Positions 37,969 through 49,870 of a stretch of DNA of 64,000 nt are shown here, in pieces; positions within the stretch are counted from its first letter, which is position 1; each line of letters opens with the position of its first letter. The translations under genes were made by a program, and so were the position numbers. Source of the DNA: Hymenoscyphus infarciens (Eukaryota; Ascomycota; Leotiomycetes; Helotiales; Helotiaceae); assembly GCA_001414345.1 (NCBI GenBank), contig LLCB01000003.1, positions 372,001 through 436,000 on the forward strand, given 5' to 3'. The notes beneath the pieces are model-generated. The model did no database searches. It was not told where the DNA came from and saw only the letters and a program-made list of their open reading frames with translations.

Positions 37969-38281
37969 TATAACAGTATACTATTATCCTAAATAGCTAA
38001 GAGTACCTGCTATATATAGGGTTTTAGTAGTTATTATCTTATATTATCTATTTTAGGAAGGTTATATAGGTTTAAGCTTTTATATTAGCTGATATATAAC
38101 GTTAGTTAGTTCTGAACCTTTTAGTCTAAACCTCTTATATATAGCAGCCTACTTCTAGAGTAGAAGAGGGATAGTTTTTCCTTTTCTTCTATATCAGAGC
38201 CTAGTATTTACATACGTTATTCAGTCTCGAACACACTCTCATATGCCTCTTCTCCTATAGTATGTATTTCGTGCCGTTATA
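37969..38281 (+). repeat. 3' LTR of element H
   Basis: 313 bp, tataacagtata to gtgccgttata. It is less RIPed than its partner at its right end, where cgtgccgttata survives. Confidence 0.9.
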
Positions 38282-38286
38282 AAATA

Positions 38287-38795
38287 GAGTTAGAAAAGTA
38301 GAATTAGTAGTTAAAATATTAGGCTAAAAAGGATTAGAGAAGTTAGGCTCTATTTTTGATATAATATCCTATATATTTTAAGGAACATCCTCTTTTTAGC
38401 CTTTTTATACAAATATTAAGAGATTGATAATTAATTACGTCGTAATCGCGATTTAAGTTATATTATATACCTATATACGACTTCTGAATCTGGTATTGAG
38501 CCCTCCTTCCTACCTTAGCTCAAAGAGTTTTCCAAATACTAATGTGGCAGTATAGTAGTATTTTCTCGAAATCGGAGAAGGGCTACGTCCTGCCCACTAC
38601 TCCTCCACAGTGCTCTCACATTAAAAAAACTTTCGGTGCTTCGATATGTAATATCGGCAATTGTGTAAACAAGGAACTCCAAGAGCAGCCATTACCTAAC
38701 ACCCCATGGAAATGTTTGCCATGTCACTCCTGTCACTCCTTGTGACGTGAAAAAGAAGAACTCACTGATCCATACCCCGCCAAACATACACCCTT
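38287..38795. other. 3' flank of nicotinamidase
   Basis: AT-rich at the transposon side and GC-normal from about 38460. No gene seen. Confidence 0.5.
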
Positions 38796-39535
38796 CTATA
38801 AACTCCCGACTCTCTTGACTTCCTCTCCGCCCACCCCAACAACTTGGACACCTCCAGCCTTCAATTCCGATACTACCCTCCCCCATGCTGTTGCATCTAC
38901 AGCCCTCGTGCCTTCCTCTATTACCCAAGTCTTGAATCCCTCCTTGGCACTGTCCAAAGCCGTAGCTTTAACGCAATAATCGAATGCCAGTCCAACCACA
39001 AAACAATCCGTGATCTCCTTTTCCCTCAATACATCCGCAAGACCGCTGTCACTGCATCTTGGTGATTCAAGCGGATCGTAGAAGGCACTATACATCTCCA
39101 CCTCCTTCCTCGTCCCTTTCTCCACGATCCTTCCAACTTTGTCCACGTGCAGCTCTAGAACGAGTTCCGCCCCGGGGGTGTTTTGTACGCAATGGACAGG
39201 CCATAGTCTGCTCTCGTATTTCTCGTCCTCGTTCGCGGGGTTTATGATGGTTGTGAAATCGACGAAGGGCTTCTTGTTGGGATGGTTGGAGGCGAATGAT
39301 ATGTGCTCTTCTGGATGCCAGTCTTTCGTCGCGACTTTGATGGTAAATGGGAGGTCGAGGAGTTGGTTGATGATGGGGATTATATCGCGGCCGTTGGGCA
39401 CTGCGAGAGCTCCATTCTGATTGCGAATTAGTTAGTTTTGAACTGCAGAAGAACATGATTGCTGTTTACCGGGGGACAGAAGTCTTCTTGCAGATCGACG
39501 AGTATCAGGGCGGGTTTAAATGTTCCTGGAGCCAT
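38796..39535 (-). CDS. PNC1: Nicotinamidase, two exons
   Basis: Hydrolyses nicotinamide to nicotinate and ammonia, feeding NAD+ salvage and removing an inhibitor of sirtuins. Exon 1 is 39535-39470 (22 codons, MAPGTFKPALILVDLQEDF), intron 39469-39417 (53 bp, GTAAAC...TCAG) and exon 2 39416-38796, giving 228 residues (yeast Pnc1 is 216). The isochorismatase-fold active site is complete: Asp14 in LVDLQEDF, Lys122 in GRIVEKGTRKE and the nucleophile Cys170 in AFDYCVKATALD. The metal ligands Asp54, His56 (KDWHPEEH) and His97 (WPVHCVQNTPGAE) are present. The longest open frame alone would start at a GTG and lose the catalytic Asp, so the upstream exon is needed. It has no operon-like link to its neighbours. 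Confidence 0.95.
39417..39469 (-). other. Spliceosomal intron of nicotinamidase
   Basis: 53 bp, donor gtaaac, acceptor aatcag. Splicing joins DFCPP to NGALAVPNGRD, the expected motif. Confidence 0.92.
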
Positions 39536-41087
39536 GGTGTTGTGGTGGGGTTCCTGATCAAATCTGGTAGGGTAAAAGTACTTACAGAATAAGTGGCGAC
39601 CCTACGAAAATTTACAGCGTCGAATAACTCTAGATCAAAAAATCGTAAAACGTAAATAAAAATATGAACAGATCCGGAGAGTGTCAGTTGACCATAAACA
39701 CTGCTGTAGAAAGTTTAAGTCTACTTTGGGTTGAGTTGAGAGCTCTCTTGTGAGGCCTACTACTGCCACATTCTATCGTAAAAGCGGCAGTAAATATCCA
39801 GTTCGTACCTGCCTGGCTACACGTCGCTCGTTGCTCCAACTATTTAGGGAAATTAGGGTGAATCCAAGTGATTACCCTAGATTCTTAGGACCGTTTGAAG
39901 TATTGTCCCAGGTATTTTAGAACAATCAAATTGTACTAGAAAGTTGGAACAACGAGATGCTGGCGGGGTGGGTTGAGATGCTCCTTCCTGCCGAAGTTTA
40001 AGCGGCCTAGTACCTTTGGCTGTCGCGGAGATACCACCTTCCATTACACAATGTCGTCTCCAGTCGCAACAAATCTTGGAACCCTTCCTCCCGAAATTGG
40101 GTATTCTCCAAGTTCTTTTTTCCTCTTTCCGTTTGTTTTAGGAGTATTGAGACTCTATTTCCTCCTTTTAGACAGCCCATCTCCTCCTCCTTTTCCTCAA
40201 ACAAACTTCTTGAATTAGCGATACTGACTATCTTCCACAGTCCTGCTCCATATCCCCCGCGCCACTCGCCACGACTCCCTCCTGGTTCTTGCTCACGTGT
40301 CGAAGAGTTTCCATCGACATGCCAATGTTCTCCTATACGGACACGTTCACTTTCATGAAGTATGTCAACTAACAACCGACCCCCCGCCTAAGGAGGAATG
40401 TAGTTGGATGCTCTCTCTCAAACCTCTATCGAAGGTCGTAGCTGGGCAAACTTCCGGCGACACCTGAGAGAACAAGAGGGGCAGGGAAGGAAATGAATGT
40501 ACATATACTGCACGAAGGAGTTCAGCCAGTCTTCGGCGTGCAGACATCATATTAATAAAGTAGTGTACTTCAAGGTTAATACAGGTTCATAGCAACAGCA
40601 GCCGCCGAGCAAGGTTCTTCACTAGTCGATGTATCTCGCTCGCATTCTTTATATCCACAGTTTGTTTCTTTTGTTAGAATGGGAAAAAAGAGACGAGTGA
40701 TGGTAAGATGGTAAAAATAAGATAAATACCTAACCTTTACACCTGCAAAGTGGGATGTACATGTTGTTGTTTATTAGTATAAGTTACATAGGAATCAGCT
40801 ATCTCGAGTATCATTTCACTCTAGCCATCGTATTTAGAGCCTATGGCTGCCTATCGTTCTGACGGTCATGTAAAGCCCCAACAGAATAAATCGCCGAATC
40901 CTGTTTACTGCATACGACCCCGCTTACTCACAATGGTTCAAAACGTTCATTGTAAACTCGTTGTTTCTCACGCTATACTGGCTTCTAAGTTCAGAACGTA
41001 AACTGTAAACACCTTTGTTTATCACCTTTTACAACCTTCCCAGCGCAACCTTCTGCCAGCACCCACACACGAAATATTCAGGTCAAT
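39536..41087. other. Intergenic DNA between nicotinamidase and the ABC remnant
   Basis: GC-normal with only short frames. A plus-strand 81-codon frame (39973-40218) has low-complexity Pro/Phe/Leu composition and no support. The nicotinamidase promoter lies at its left end. Confidence 0.5.
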
Positions 41088-42462
41088 TCAATTTCTGGAT
41101 ACCTCCCCAGATGTCAAGTCAGCTCTCGCACTATTGACGCGGCTCTGCCTCTCCTGCGACACCACCTTGCCATCTTCCAGCATAACCAACACATCGCATT
41201 GGCTCAGGACTGTATTACGATGCGTAACGACTACTCGAGTACAGCTTGCCTCCATCACGCGATGCTTGATCGAGTCTGTCTGATTGTCCATGTTGCTCGT
41301 CGCCTCGTCCATAATCACAATCTTGCTTCCCGTCTTTGCGTGATGCATCAGCTCCCTGGCTAGGCTCAGGAGCTGTCGCTGGCCAGCTGATAGTCCTATC
41401 TTCGTAAGAGGCTATTATAGTCCCCCGTGACGAGAGATGTGGTCCCATAGACCAACGGTTTTCAATATCTCGGTTAAGACGGCATCGTCCTGTTTCTTGT
41501 CTTCATCATCATTCATAATCTCCAGGGGCAGGAGATTATCACGGACAGTGCCAGGGATATCAATATGATCCTGCGAAATTGTCGTGATGCTCTGACGAAG
41601 CTGCTCGCGAGAGATATTCGTGATATCGACGCCATCAAGGGTAATGGTACCTGTATGGTATAAAAAGTTGAGAAGCGTCAGAATGATGCTGCTCTTTCCG
41701 CTTCCCGTACGTCCTACAACTGCTACCGATTCTCCCGATTTGATCTGGAAAGAAACATCATTGATCGCTCGTCTAGCATCTGGCTCCGGGCTATATGAAG
41801 CTGAAACGTTCTTGAATTCAATTTCGCCACGACTCGGCCATGTCACAGTTTGCTCTGTGACGCCATCTTTGTCCTTTTCGGTAGGCGTATCCTTCATAAA
41901 CGACTGCAGACGCGCCACAGCTCCCAGTGAAGTCTCCAGAGTAGTCCACTCTGTAATGAGAAAGTTTAGATCTGCTTGTAGGTAGATCACAGCCATCAAT
42001 GCCAGGCCTAGTCCGCCTTGCGACGAGGCGTTGACGACAAGAAGAGCGATGCTAACCAACCCACTAACTATTGCAGTAGCAATCGCGTTCAAGATGACCA
42101 TAAGCCATCGTTGAACTGCATACATGTAGTAGAACGACTTTTGGGAGTGGTCCAGCATCTCATACGTCTGCGAAAGTAGCGGACCTTGCCAACCATAGGC
42201 ACGAATGTGCTCGACACCAGCAGCCGTCTCACTAATTGTGGCAAACAGAGGCGTTTTGGTCTCCAAGTCCAGGATTCGTATTTGTCTGAACGTCTGCAGG
42301 TAAAAGCCCTGTAACACCCAGAGAATACCGAAGAGAAATGGAATAAAGGCTACCATATAATATGATACAGAGATAAGATACACACACTGAATGATGACAA
42401 TGGTCATATCTTGGCTGAATCTGTTAAGCAGCGCTCCGCTCCGTGATCCCGAGAGAAAGGGC
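41088..42462 (-). pseudogene. ABCC-type (multidrug resistance protein-like) transporter, 3' remnant
   Basis: This is the C-terminal ~450 codons of a full-size ABCC exporter (usually ~1500 residues): the end of the second membrane domain (from LLNRFSQDMT near 42430) and the second nucleotide-binding domain. Walker A is GRTGSGKSS (~41714-41688), the Q-loop TTISQD, the signature LSAGQRQLLSLAREL (~41393), Walker B KIVIMDEATSNMD and the switch His in VVTHR. Two consecutive in-frame stops, TAA-TAG (41417-41412), separate Walker A from the signature; the frame continues unchanged after them. Both fit CpA-to-TpA change of CAA-CAG. Recognisable protein starts at about 42462 and upstream DNA is transposon; no N-terminal half occurs in the window. 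It is non-functional. Confidence 0.88.
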
Positions 42463-42475
42463 CAGTGTTTTAGGT

Positions 42476-42825
42476 TTCCCCGCCTAATCTATTATCCTAT
42501 CCTACTTTAACGATTCTTCTCCCCTCTACCTCTATTTCAAGGCTATTCTATCTTATTCTATCCTAATAGATTACTTCTCCTAACTACTCTAATCCTATTT
42601 TAAAATTTATTCTACCTATTCTTTCCTATCTAAGATATTAAGATAGCCTTTCCTAGTCTATAAAAGAGGCTAGATAGAGTATATACTAGCTTTAAATATA
42701 TTATTTATAGTATTATATAACGTATTTTTAGGTTGAAAACGCTCTAAGAAGCTTGAATTTAGAAGGTGAAAACTCTGCTATATATATAGAGAAAAGAGAT
42801 TATATAAGACTCTCTTTTTCCGTGA
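42476..42825 (-). mobile_element. Fragment M: end of a Mutator-like element abutting the ABC remnant
   Basis: 42720-42825 is a 106-bp copy of the 107-bp TIR (outer end ctttttccgtga). Inward (to the left) is pyrimidine-rich, non-coding DNA up to the break in the ABC gene. The TIR's outer end faces right, so the other end is missing and M is truncated. Confidence 0.65.
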
Positions 42826-42944
42826 TATATCTCTTAGGTTTAGAAGAGACAGCTTTCTAGGCCTATAAACTTAAACTAGATTATAAAAGAACCCCTTAAC
42901 TATATTACTCTCTATTCCTACTCTAGAATCCTACGAAGCGTACT

Positions 42945-43647
42945 TCTAAATAGCGATCCTAGATAATATTCTTAAGAGTAAGTTTCTACTTCTAAATCCT
43001 ATCTAACTTCCTCTCTTATACTCTAGTACGTTATTAGTTCTAGCTTTTTTAGTAAAGACAGCGGGTAGCGTTCGTAGATATAGTAGCTCGTAGTTAGCGT
43101 TATATACTAGCTTCGTAGAGTACTAGGCTTCCGGATATTCGAGCACCTCTTAGAGTAGCTAGCGCGGCTTCTAGTTTGAATACCTTCCGCGAAGGGCTTT
43201 GTACGAGCTCGTTGAGAGTAAGCTGCCGAATTAGAGTATGCCTACTCGAGTAGAGCTTTCGCTATATTTGAAGTTAAGAGCGTTCTATAGAAGAGTCCCG
43301 TCTACGCTTATTAGAAGAGTCCTTGTTCGCACTCGTTAGGAGAGTCTCGTATTCGAAGTTAGAAGAGCTCTCTCGTCGTCGAGAGTAAGCAGCGAGGGGT
43401 TGGTTACGCTAACCTTAATAGTAGAGAGCGTTCTAAATACGTAGTAACGTTAAATACATAAGCAGAAGTTAAAGATATTATAGAGTATACTATAAGTATA
43501 AATATAATACACTATATATATAAACCGGGCTTATAACTATAACGTATTTTTAAGTTGAAAACGCTCTAAGAAGCTTGAATTTAGAAAGTGAAAACTCTAC
43601 TATATATATAGAGAAAAGAGGTTACGTAAGACTCTCTTTTTCTATAA
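42945..43647 (-). mobile_element. Fragment L: RIPed left end of a second Mutator-like copy
   Basis: Minus-strand reading from 43647 aligns with 10999 to about 11960 of the RIP-spared element: TIR at 43542-43647, then caaccccctcg-type blocks, ctctacgaagct, cgctacccgctgtctt, and gagtataag…ggaagt. It is about 260 bp shorter, so one copy has a deletion or insertion (equivalent to ~11280-11740). Homology stops just past the codon for residue ~84 of the cargo ORF. Differences are mostly transitions toward A/T. Confidence 0.8.
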
Positions 43648-44302
43648 TATATTATTAGTAGATTTAGTAGAAGTTATACTACCTAAGAAAAGTATATAAT
43701 ATTAGTCTCTAATTAGTATCTAAAAATAAGAGTTTTACTATAGTAAATTAAATACTTAGTAGAGTACTTAATTTAGTACTATTTACTCTAATAGATATAA
43801 GCTCTTATATTTAAGCTTTAACTAGTTTCGAAATAATATATTAATAATATTAATTATATCTTCTAATACTTATACTATATAATAATATAAGATATATATA
43901 TTATATATTACTTCTCTTATTATTTATGATTTTAATTATTATTAATATAAGCTACTCTTTTTTCTATAGACGTCCTAGCCTAGCTAGTATCTAAATACCT
44001 ACTTCTTTATAGTCTACCTCTTCTTAGTCTATCTCTTCTTAATCTACCTCTTCTTCTTCTTAATTATTTAAGATAACTATTATTAATAATAGTAAATCTA
44101 ATCTTATAATAGTAATATTTAGTAAAATATCTATACTTTCTAAGTAGAAAGTACTATTAATATATATACTTAAAGTAGTAGTAGATAATATTATATTTAA
44201 GCTTATATTAGCTTAAATCTCTAAAAAGTACTAAGAGAAAAGAGATTACTTCTACTATATTAAGTATAATCTATATAGACTTAAAAAGTTAAAGAAGAGT
44301 AT
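43648..44302. other. RIPed AT-rich DNA, unclassified transposon
   Basis: CpA is nearly absent. A plus-strand stretch near 44215-44300 reads like a decayed basic DNA-binding segment (YFYYIKYNLYRLKKLKKS), possibly a transposase N-terminus, but too worn to assign. Confidence 0.35.
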
Positions 44303-47216
44303 TATAATAGTACGAAATATATATAACTATAGAAGAGGTATATAGAAGTGCGTTTAATAGAATAATATATATAAATACTAGGCTCTAATATAGAAGAAAA
44401 GGCTAAACTAGCCTTTTCTAACTCTAGAAGAGTAGGCTACTATATATAAGAGGTTTAGACGATAAAAAATAGGTCTAAAACTAAATAATAATATACGTTA
44501 GCTAATATAAAAGCTTAAACCCTACGAAGTACGTCTAAAAGCTTAGATATACGTAATCTTTCTAAATTAGATAATATAAAACAATAACTACTAAAAGCTA
44601 AATATACTATAGCTAAACCTTAGATATAGCAGGTACTCCTAGCTATCTAGAATAGCCTAGATAATAACAGGCTATTATATCTCTCTCTCTTAAAAAAGAC
44701 TCGTTCTTAAGTCTATTTATCTATTATTTAAGGTCGAATCGAGATACTATAGTATTATTATCAGAGCTAAATCAGAATAGCGTAAGTATTATAATATTTA
44801 TCGTATTTATTAATCTAAATCGTAGCTAACCTAAGTTCGTAGATACTTTGTTTATTAAGATTATTATAAGCGAGATAGTTCTAAATCGACTTTATAAATA
44901 CTTATAAAAAGAGACTTCGTTTTTAATTCTTCTATATCAAAAGTAAGTATTCGCGTTCGCTAAAAGAGTATAGTCTAATACTATCTCGTAGGTTAAGAAA
45001 AAGTTTAAAGTTTAAAAGTTTAAAGTAAAATTAGAAAAAGTTTAAAACAGAGTTAGAGGCGAATTTAGAGTAGAGTTAGAAGTCGTTTAGTTAAGAGGTA
45101 GTAATAACTTAGTTAAGAGCTTACTTTAAGAGTATACTAATTTATATCTAATTTAAAGAATTTAAATAAAAAAGAACTTCTAGCCTAGCTAGAAGTAAAA
45201 GAAAGTAAGAAAGACTTCTTATTAGAGTTAGTAAGGTTTTAGCTAATTAAAAGAGTTTATTACTAAATATTAAAGAGTTTTATTATCTAAAGTTTAAGAT
45301 AATAAAAGAGGTAGTTTTAAGTAGTTAAACGTAAAGTTATTACTAAAGTTATTATATTACCTTATTCTCTTTTATAATTTAAGTCTAAATTAGAGTATTT
45401 AAGAACTTATTTATTATCTTCTAATTCTAATTCTACTTTAGAAGTAGTAGATAATTTATTATTAGATTATAGAGAGTTTAGTTCTAGACTAGAAGAGGTA
45501 TTATTTTAAGCTAAAATATTAATATTATATAACTTAGTATTTTAGTAAATCTCTTTATCTATAGCTAAAAGATTAGATACTATTTTAGTAAAGTTGTTTT
45601 TCTAATCTCTCTTCTTTATAGTAGCTAAGTTTTAGAGCTAAGGTATAATTCTTTCCTATATATAAAAGAACCTATTTAATTTATATACTTCTTTAAGTAT
45701 AGCTATACTTAAGAAGCGACTTTTAAAATTAGTAGAAGTTTCTTTAGTATTATCTTATTCTATTTATAAGAATTTAAAAGCGTTCTAAGTATTCTCTATC
45801 TTATAACTAGTTAAAAAGTAGATATCTAAAAGAGTAACTATATCTTAAGAGTTATAGAAAGTAAGGTCTAATTCTAATTTAGACTAGTACCTAGGCTTAA
45901 GGTAATTCCTAGCTAGCTTAGATATTATACTCTAAATAAGAGCTTTTTAAGTTAGAAGTAAACTATAGTAGTTAGTATTTATATAGAGTCTATTATATAC
46001 TAATATCTTCTATTATTAGTATATAAATAAAATACTATTATCTAAAAGTTCAATCTTTTTAGTTATCTTACTTTTTTAAAATTAAAGAGTATTTAAAGAG
46101 GCTTTAAAGCTATATTAGATAGAGGTATATTAAAAGGTATTAGAGGTAGCTATCTATAGCTAAAAGGGGTATAAATTAAGACTTAGAAGTAAGAGAGAGT
46201 TAGATTAAGAAAGGTTTAGAGATAAAGCGTTTTATTAACTTTAAATATCGCTTATCTATCTTTCTAGCTTAGCTAGCTAATTTCTTATTTCTTAATTTTC
46301 TACTTCTAAAGCTTATATAATAAACTATATCTAGTCTATATTTAAGAAGTTCTACTAGTCTCTTTAACTATTATTATTTCTTTAGAATCTTCTAGATCTT
46401 AGTATATAAGTGCTATTTAGATAGCTTTTAGAAAGGAGAGTAGCCTTAGAAGAGGGTTATTACTTAACGTCTTATAGTAGAACTAAATTTAATATCTTCG
46501 TCGATTTAGAGAAAAGAGAGAAGTAAGATTAGATTTAGAAGCCTTTATAATAACTATAATATATCGACTTATTTACTAAACCTAGGGTTATTAGAAGTCT
46601 TAAAAACACTTAGTATATCCCGCTTTTCTTAATATATCTATAATATAATTTTTACTAGCTATTTATATAGATACTAAACTCTAGTATTACTAGCTATCTA
46701 AGTAGTCTCTAATTACCTAGCTATTTAAGAATAGCGTTATAATAGTCTAAATCTAGGCTAAATCGAAATTAAAATAAAAAGTAATAATAAGCTTAAAAGA
46801 GATATTATTAAAGCTATTACTAGTAAAGAAGAGTTTTTTCTTTTTATATAATAGTATAAAATATATACTACTATAGAAGAGGTATATAGAAGTATATTTA
46901 GTAGAATAATAGATATAAATACTAGGCTCTAATTTAGAAGAAAAGGAAAAACTATCTCTCTTCTATACTAAGTATAAACCTCTATATATAAGAGGTTAGA
47001 AACTACTAAGTCTTAATAATAATAATAACCGAGCTCTATCTAATCTAGCTAATATTAAATAAAAGGCTTTAAAGCTAAATATATAATATTTAAATCTTAA
47101 TCTCTTTAGCATCTTCTATTATATAAGTATTAGATTAATTATAATCTTAGCTCTAAGATATTAGAAGTATTAGTAGTTCTATAAATACCGGAAATTCAGA
47201 ATAGCGTGCTATTATA
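44303..47216 (-). mobile_element. Short LTR element I with mismatched LTRs
   Basis: The left LTR 44303-44679 (377 bp) is followed by a polypurine tract (minus strand aagagagagaga, 44680 on), and the right LTR is 46857-47216 (360 bp). The first ~100 bp of both agree, but beyond that the left one follows the A/E/H type and the right one the B/D type. Flanks differ (agtat versus atata), so no TSD. The interior (~2.2 kb) resembles that of E and H. It is best read as a product of recombination between two elements. Confidence 0.7.
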
Positions 47217-47231
47217 ATATATTACCTTATT

Positions 47232-47822
47232 TAATATAACTCTTTTTATATTACTTTTATAACTATAAGTTAGACTAATAATTTATATCTACTATTTATA
47301 AAATTTTATAAAACTAGTTCTTTTTAAAATATATTTATTTAAATTTATTAAGTTTATTATTCTTAGCTTTTCTTATTTTCAAATATTCTTTCTTATTTTA
47401 TACGCTTTTTTAGAGTCTATTTAACACGTATATAATTTAATTTAGATATTTAAGATTTATATATAAGTAGAGAGTTAAAAGCTACTTATATATATCTATT
47501 TATATTATAAGTTTAATCTTGAATATCTTCTATTTTATTTAGCTTATAAGCTAGTATAGTATATATTTTAGTCTATATTTCGTTAACTTTAGTAGTAGTT
47601 ATAGTAGTAATATAGAATATATATATAAATATTAAAAGTTAAGAGATTAAATATTAGTATAACTTAAGAGTAAGTAACTACACGAGATAGTATACGTAGG
47701 AATATATAACCTTCTCGCTTAAGAACTATTTAGGTAGACATCGTAGATAGCTTTACTTAGTATATATAAATAATAATATAACTCTTTTTATATTACTTTT
47801 ATAACTATAAGTTATACTAATA
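47232..47822. repeat. 49-bp direct repeats 542 bp apart
   Basis: 47232-47280 and 47774-47822 share 49 bp, differing by one base (gttagacta versus gttatacta). The intervening DNA is AT-rich with no coding signal. They are possibly remnants of terminal repeats or a local duplication. Confidence 0.75.
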
Positions 47823-49870
47823 CTAATTAGTAGATATATAGATTAAATACTTAGTTACTTCGTATATTTCTACTATAGATATACTTATATAAAAGTAAAC
47901 TCGATATTACTAGTAGACTTCTCTTTATAGATTATAGTTCCTTCTACTATTTAAATTTATAATAATATACTATAAACGCTTCTTAATATAAGAAGCGCTG
48001 ATTATAAATACTAATCTTCTATTATTCTCTAAGATAATTTATACTCTCTAAGACATCTATTTACTTAAAACCCGATATCTCTTTTACTTACTAAGTAAAG
48101 TATAAATAGACTTTTAATAACATTTATAATATCTACTAATTTAAGTAATAATAATATATATAATATCTATAATATAACAAATATACTAACACCGATTCTA
48201 ACGACTTTAGAAGCTTTAACTTCGGTACTAAAACAAGCTCTAAAGCTAGTACTAAAGCTAAAGTTAATATAGACAGAAGAGACCATTTTTATAATAGAGT
48301 AAGAAGAGAAGTATACTAAAAGAGAGAACGAAGACCTTCTTTTTTAAAACGAATTTTAAGTAGACTTTAAAGAATAGAATTAAGATAAATTTACTAAGAT
48401 CTACTAATCTATAAATACTAAGTTATAATAAACACTTTATAGAAAAGGTATATAGATTAAGATAGATAGATATAAAATACTTATATCTTAAGTACTATAT
48501 AATACTACTACTAAGGTTAACTAAATTAAGTAGTTAGATAAAGAATTAAAAGCTATAGTATTAGAAGAAGCTAGTACTAAAGTCTTTAGATCTTATTATA
48601 AATATATAAAGGAATATACTAAAAGATAATAAAAGTAGTAGTAATAATAACTCTAATAATAATAACCTCTAACTAAAAATATTACTTAAAACATCTAATC
48701 TAAGACGAAGACTAAAGATAAAGCTTTATAAGTATCTACTATATAATAATAATAATAACTAACACCTTCGACGACTTTAATCTTACTAACTAAAAGAAAA
48801 GACCTAAGCAATCTAGTATAACTTCTAATCTAATCTTTAAGTCTATTAAAAGACGACTAGACATTCTTCTTTATATCTTATTAATTTAGTAAAGATACTA
48901 GTAGTAACGATTTTAATAATACTACTAAGTATCTAGAATATAATTAGTAATAGAATAATCCTAGTAGAAGACTACTAGTATAAATAAATATAATATATTT
49001 TAAACTAGAGTTAACTTTATAAAATTCTTAAAAGAGTTAAGACTACTTATATATATTAGATATACTTATAAAATTATATAAGAATAACTAAAAGTATAGT
49101 AGAAAAGAAGATAATTTTATAATTAAAGTTATAATAGTTAAGAATATATATAAGAGAAGTAGAGTATTACTAGTAATTTAGTCTCTTATCTTCTCTATTA
49201 TACTAAAAGGTAACGCTTTAAATTACTTTTATACTACGCTTTTTAATAAGTATAATAATTAATCTTTTAAAATTTTATCTCTATCTATATAATAATATTT
49301 TAAAGATAAGCTTTATAAAAGAAGCTAATTATCTAAGTAGAATAATATCGATTTATAAGAGATAATATAAGTATTTAGAATATTAATATTAAAGTCTTTT
49401 AAGAATATATTATTATAGCTTAATTTACTAAGATTTTCTCTCTCTATAGACTTTTATATTAATAGTTAATTTTTAAATTAACTAATTTTAGTATATAAAA
49501 AGGTTCTAGATTATATTATTATAATATTAACCTTACTCTAAGACCTTTTAATTTCTAATACTATTACTCTTCTATAAAGTTTACTCTAATCCTATATAAA
49601 AGTCTACTTAGAGATAGTTATAAATAAGACTATAATAACTAAAAAATACTTTTATAAGAGTATATAATATAGTATAAACAAATTCAGTAATATAGATTAA
49701 TATAAGAAGAAGAGAATATAGTATATATATATATAAAAAGAACGACTATTTATCTTAAGATTATAGTTAAAAAGAGTAGAACTATTACTTTACTAAATAG
49801 ACTAATAAGAATTCTAAATACTTTAAAAGTAAGTAAGATAGATATACTAGAAAGATATATAATATAAATA

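Larger units (their letters stand above)
27311..38281 (+). mobile_element. Short LTR retrotransposon H, split by element D
   Basis: Two 313-bp LTRs, 27311-27623 and 37969-38281, are flanked by a perfect 5-bp duplication aaata (27306-27310, 38282-38286). A polypurine tract aagagagagaga (37957-37968) abuts the right LTR, giving plus-strand orientation. Removing D (8089 bp) and its 5-bp duplication leaves only about 2.9 kb, too short for gag-pol. The surviving interior has a gag-like, probably coiled-coil piece near 28185-28250 (EVENQEIKN…LAKLEKKVNEL) and, right of D, a degenerate repeat around ctaactaaaact. It is non-autonomous, probably dependent on a Gypsy relative with matching LTR ends. Confidence 0.88.

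Noticed and set aside
39973..40375. Overlapping plus and minus frames between nicotinamidase and the ABC remnant
   Set aside because: Low complexity, mutually overlapping on opposite strands, no family resemblance.
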